Of a stretch of DNA of 7,720 nt, positions 6,663-7,720 are shown in pieces. The translations under genes were made by a program, and so were the position numbers. Numbering within the stretch: position 1 is the stretch's first letter; each line of letters opens with the position of its first letter. The stretch is taken from positions 2,462 through 10,181 of the forward strand of contig JAABYK010000356.1 in assembly GCA_011775825.1 (NCBI GenBank), read 5' to 3'. This DNA comes from Candidatus Zhuqueibacterota bacterium. Lineage in GTDB: Bacteria > Zhuqueibacterota > Zhuqueibacteria > Oceanimicrobiales > Oceanimicrobiaceae. The notes below the pieces were generated by a model that was not told the DNA's origin, ran no database searches, and saw nothing but the letters and a program-made list of their open reading frames with translations.

Positions 6663-7720
6663 ATGAACAAACGTGTCCTGAGCGCTTGTCTTGTCACATT
6701 TGTAATTCTCGGAGGTGTTATGGCTAAGGACGACACCGGAGATTCCAAGATCTTCCCGTACGACTACGAAATGAAGGATTTGGACAACGGCCTGCGAGTC
6801 ATCGTGATTCCGACGGATTATCCGAACATCGTGTCACTGCAAATTCCGGTACAAACCGGCTCCCGCAACGAGGTTGAACCCGGAAAATCGGGGTTCGCGC
6901 ATTTCTTCGAACACATGATGTTTAGAGGAACCGAAAAATATCCCGCGGAAAAATACACCGAGCTTTTAAAGAACGCCGGTGCCGACCAGAATGCTTACAC
7001 CTCAGACGATTTGACCAACTATCACATCACCTTTTCTAAAGAAGATCTTGAAACCATCCTCAAGCTTGAAGCCAACCGCTTCCAGAATCTCAAATTCTCG
7101 GTGGAAGACTTTAAGACGGAAGCAAAAGCTGTTCTCGGGGAATACAATAAAAGCTCATCGAATCCCATCAACAAGCTCATTGAAGTGCAACGCGACGCCG
7201 CTTTCGAGAAACATACATACAAACACACCACGATTGGCTTTCTCGAAGACATCAAAGACATGCCCAATCAGTACGACTACAGTTTGAAGTTTTTCGACCG
7301 CTACTATCGTCCGGAGAAAACCACAATCATCTTGGCGGGTGACGTTGAGCCGAACAAAGCGTTCGAACTTGTGAAAAAATATTGGGGCGATTGGGAGAGA
7401 GGTGACTACACCGCGAATATTCCCAAAGAACCCAAGCCGGACGGCCCCGTTTACGAACATGTGGAGTGGAAGGTACCGACTCTACCCTGGGTCACCGTCG
7501 CGTTTCATGGCCCGGCATTTTCCGAAACTGAAAACGATATGGCCACCATGGACGTCATTTCTCAATTTGCCTTCTCGCGAAGCTCACCGCTCTATCAAAA
7601 GCTCGTGGTAAAAGAACAAAAAGTCGATCAGCTCTGGCCCTATTTCCCGGATCGTATCGACCCCTATTTGCTAACCGTCGCAGCTCGAGTGAAAAATATT
7701 GAGGATGTTTGGTATGTGCG
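6663..7720 (+). CDS. Exported M16-family zinc peptidase, N-terminal part (runs off right edge)
   Basis: The frame from the ATG at 6663 stays open to the window end, giving 352 residues. The N-terminus is a signal peptide (MNKR, a hydrophobic core to about 18, probable cleavage after VMA at residue 21). The M16 catalytic unit is intact: HFFEH at 80-84 (ligands H80 and H84, base E83) and the third ligand E160 in VLGEYNK, 75 residues on. Around it are usual family features: LDNGLRVIV (40-48), the helix after the zinc motif with FRGT, NAYTSDDLTNYH (110-121), and YYRPEKTTIILAGDV (214-228), which marks the turn into the M16 C-terminal-type domain. It differs clearly from the divergently transcribed neighbour, so the two are not a recent duplication. 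The end lies outside the window, so it cannot be said whether this is a single unit (about 450 residues) or a fused two-half enzyme (about 900 or more). Expression starts from the shared intergenic region with a strong GGAGG site. Confidence 0.92.
   Translation, partial: MNKRVLSACLVTFVILGGVMAKDDTGDSKIFPYDYEMKDLDNGLRVIVIPTDYPNIVSLQIPVQTGSRNEVEPGKSGFAHFFEHMMFRGTEKYPAEKYTELLKNAGADQNAYTSDDLTNYHITFSKEDLETILKLEANRFQNLKFSVEDFKTEAKAVLGEYNKSSSNPINKLIEVQRDAAFEKHTYKHTTIGFLEDIKDMPNQYDYSLKFFDRYYRPEKTTIILAGDVEPNKAFELVKKYWGDWERGDYTANIPKEPKPDGPVYEHVEWKVPTLPWVTVAFHGPAFSETENDMATMDVISQFAFSRSSPLYQKLVVKEQKVDQLWPYFPDRIDPYLLTVAARVKNIEDVWYV

Noticed and set aside
6601..6666. A 21-codon frame (MEFSLIYNSH...) whose TGA overlaps the ATG of the right-hand M16 gene
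   Set aside because: The ATGA overlap suggests coupling, but there is no ribosome binding site before 6601 and the likely -10 box lies inside it. It is probably chance.
6678..6689. Lipobox-like LSAC near the N-terminus of the right-hand M16 protein
   Set aside because: Only five residues precede it, too few for a lipoprotein signal. The hydrophobic core follows the Cys, and VMA at residues 19-21 is a better cleavage site.

Overview
The window reads as a stretch of chromosome from a Gram-negative bacterium of moderate GC content. The evidence is two exported zinc peptidases of the M16 family with cleavable signal peptides, three membrane-protein genes, and strong AAGGAGG-type ribosome binding sites. 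The phylum cannot be settled from the sequence. The gene content (paired M16 peptidases, a CPBP protease with an extra ectodomain) would suit groups such as Calditrichota/KSB1, Acidobacteriota or Ignavibacteria. The clear Shine-Dalgarno sites argue mildly against a typical Bacteroidota. This placement is a low-confidence inference. I see no rRNA, tRNA, CRISPR array, insertion sequence, integrase or phage gene.

Layout: four genes lie on the minus strand and one on the plus strand. Reading leftwards from about 6.4 kb on the minus strand, the first gene encodes a 951-residue exported M16 peptidase with two fused halves (3514-6369), followed by a strong intrinsic terminator (3444-3485). Next comes a likely operon: a 554-residue CPBP-type intramembrane protease with a PepSY-like ectodomain (1666-3330), then, 15 bases later, a 353-residue DUF697/UPF0283-like membrane protein (589-1650). 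After 127 bases comes the start of an unidentified multi-pass membrane protein that runs off the left edge (1-461). On the plus strand a second exported M16 peptidase starts at 6663 and runs off the right edge. The 293-base gap between the two M16 genes (6370-6662) holds both sets of expression signals and an inverted repeat.

How the genes may work together: the two divergent M16 genes probably act outside the inner membrane as zinc-dependent peptidases and may be co-regulated from the shared intergenic region. The CPBP/DUF697 pair looks like a separate inner-membrane unit insulated by the terminator. A functional link between the two units is not shown by the sequence. Nothing here is clearly a new system. 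The most distinctive items are the divergent pair of catalytically intact M16 peptidases and the CPBP protease with its duplicated ectodomain.
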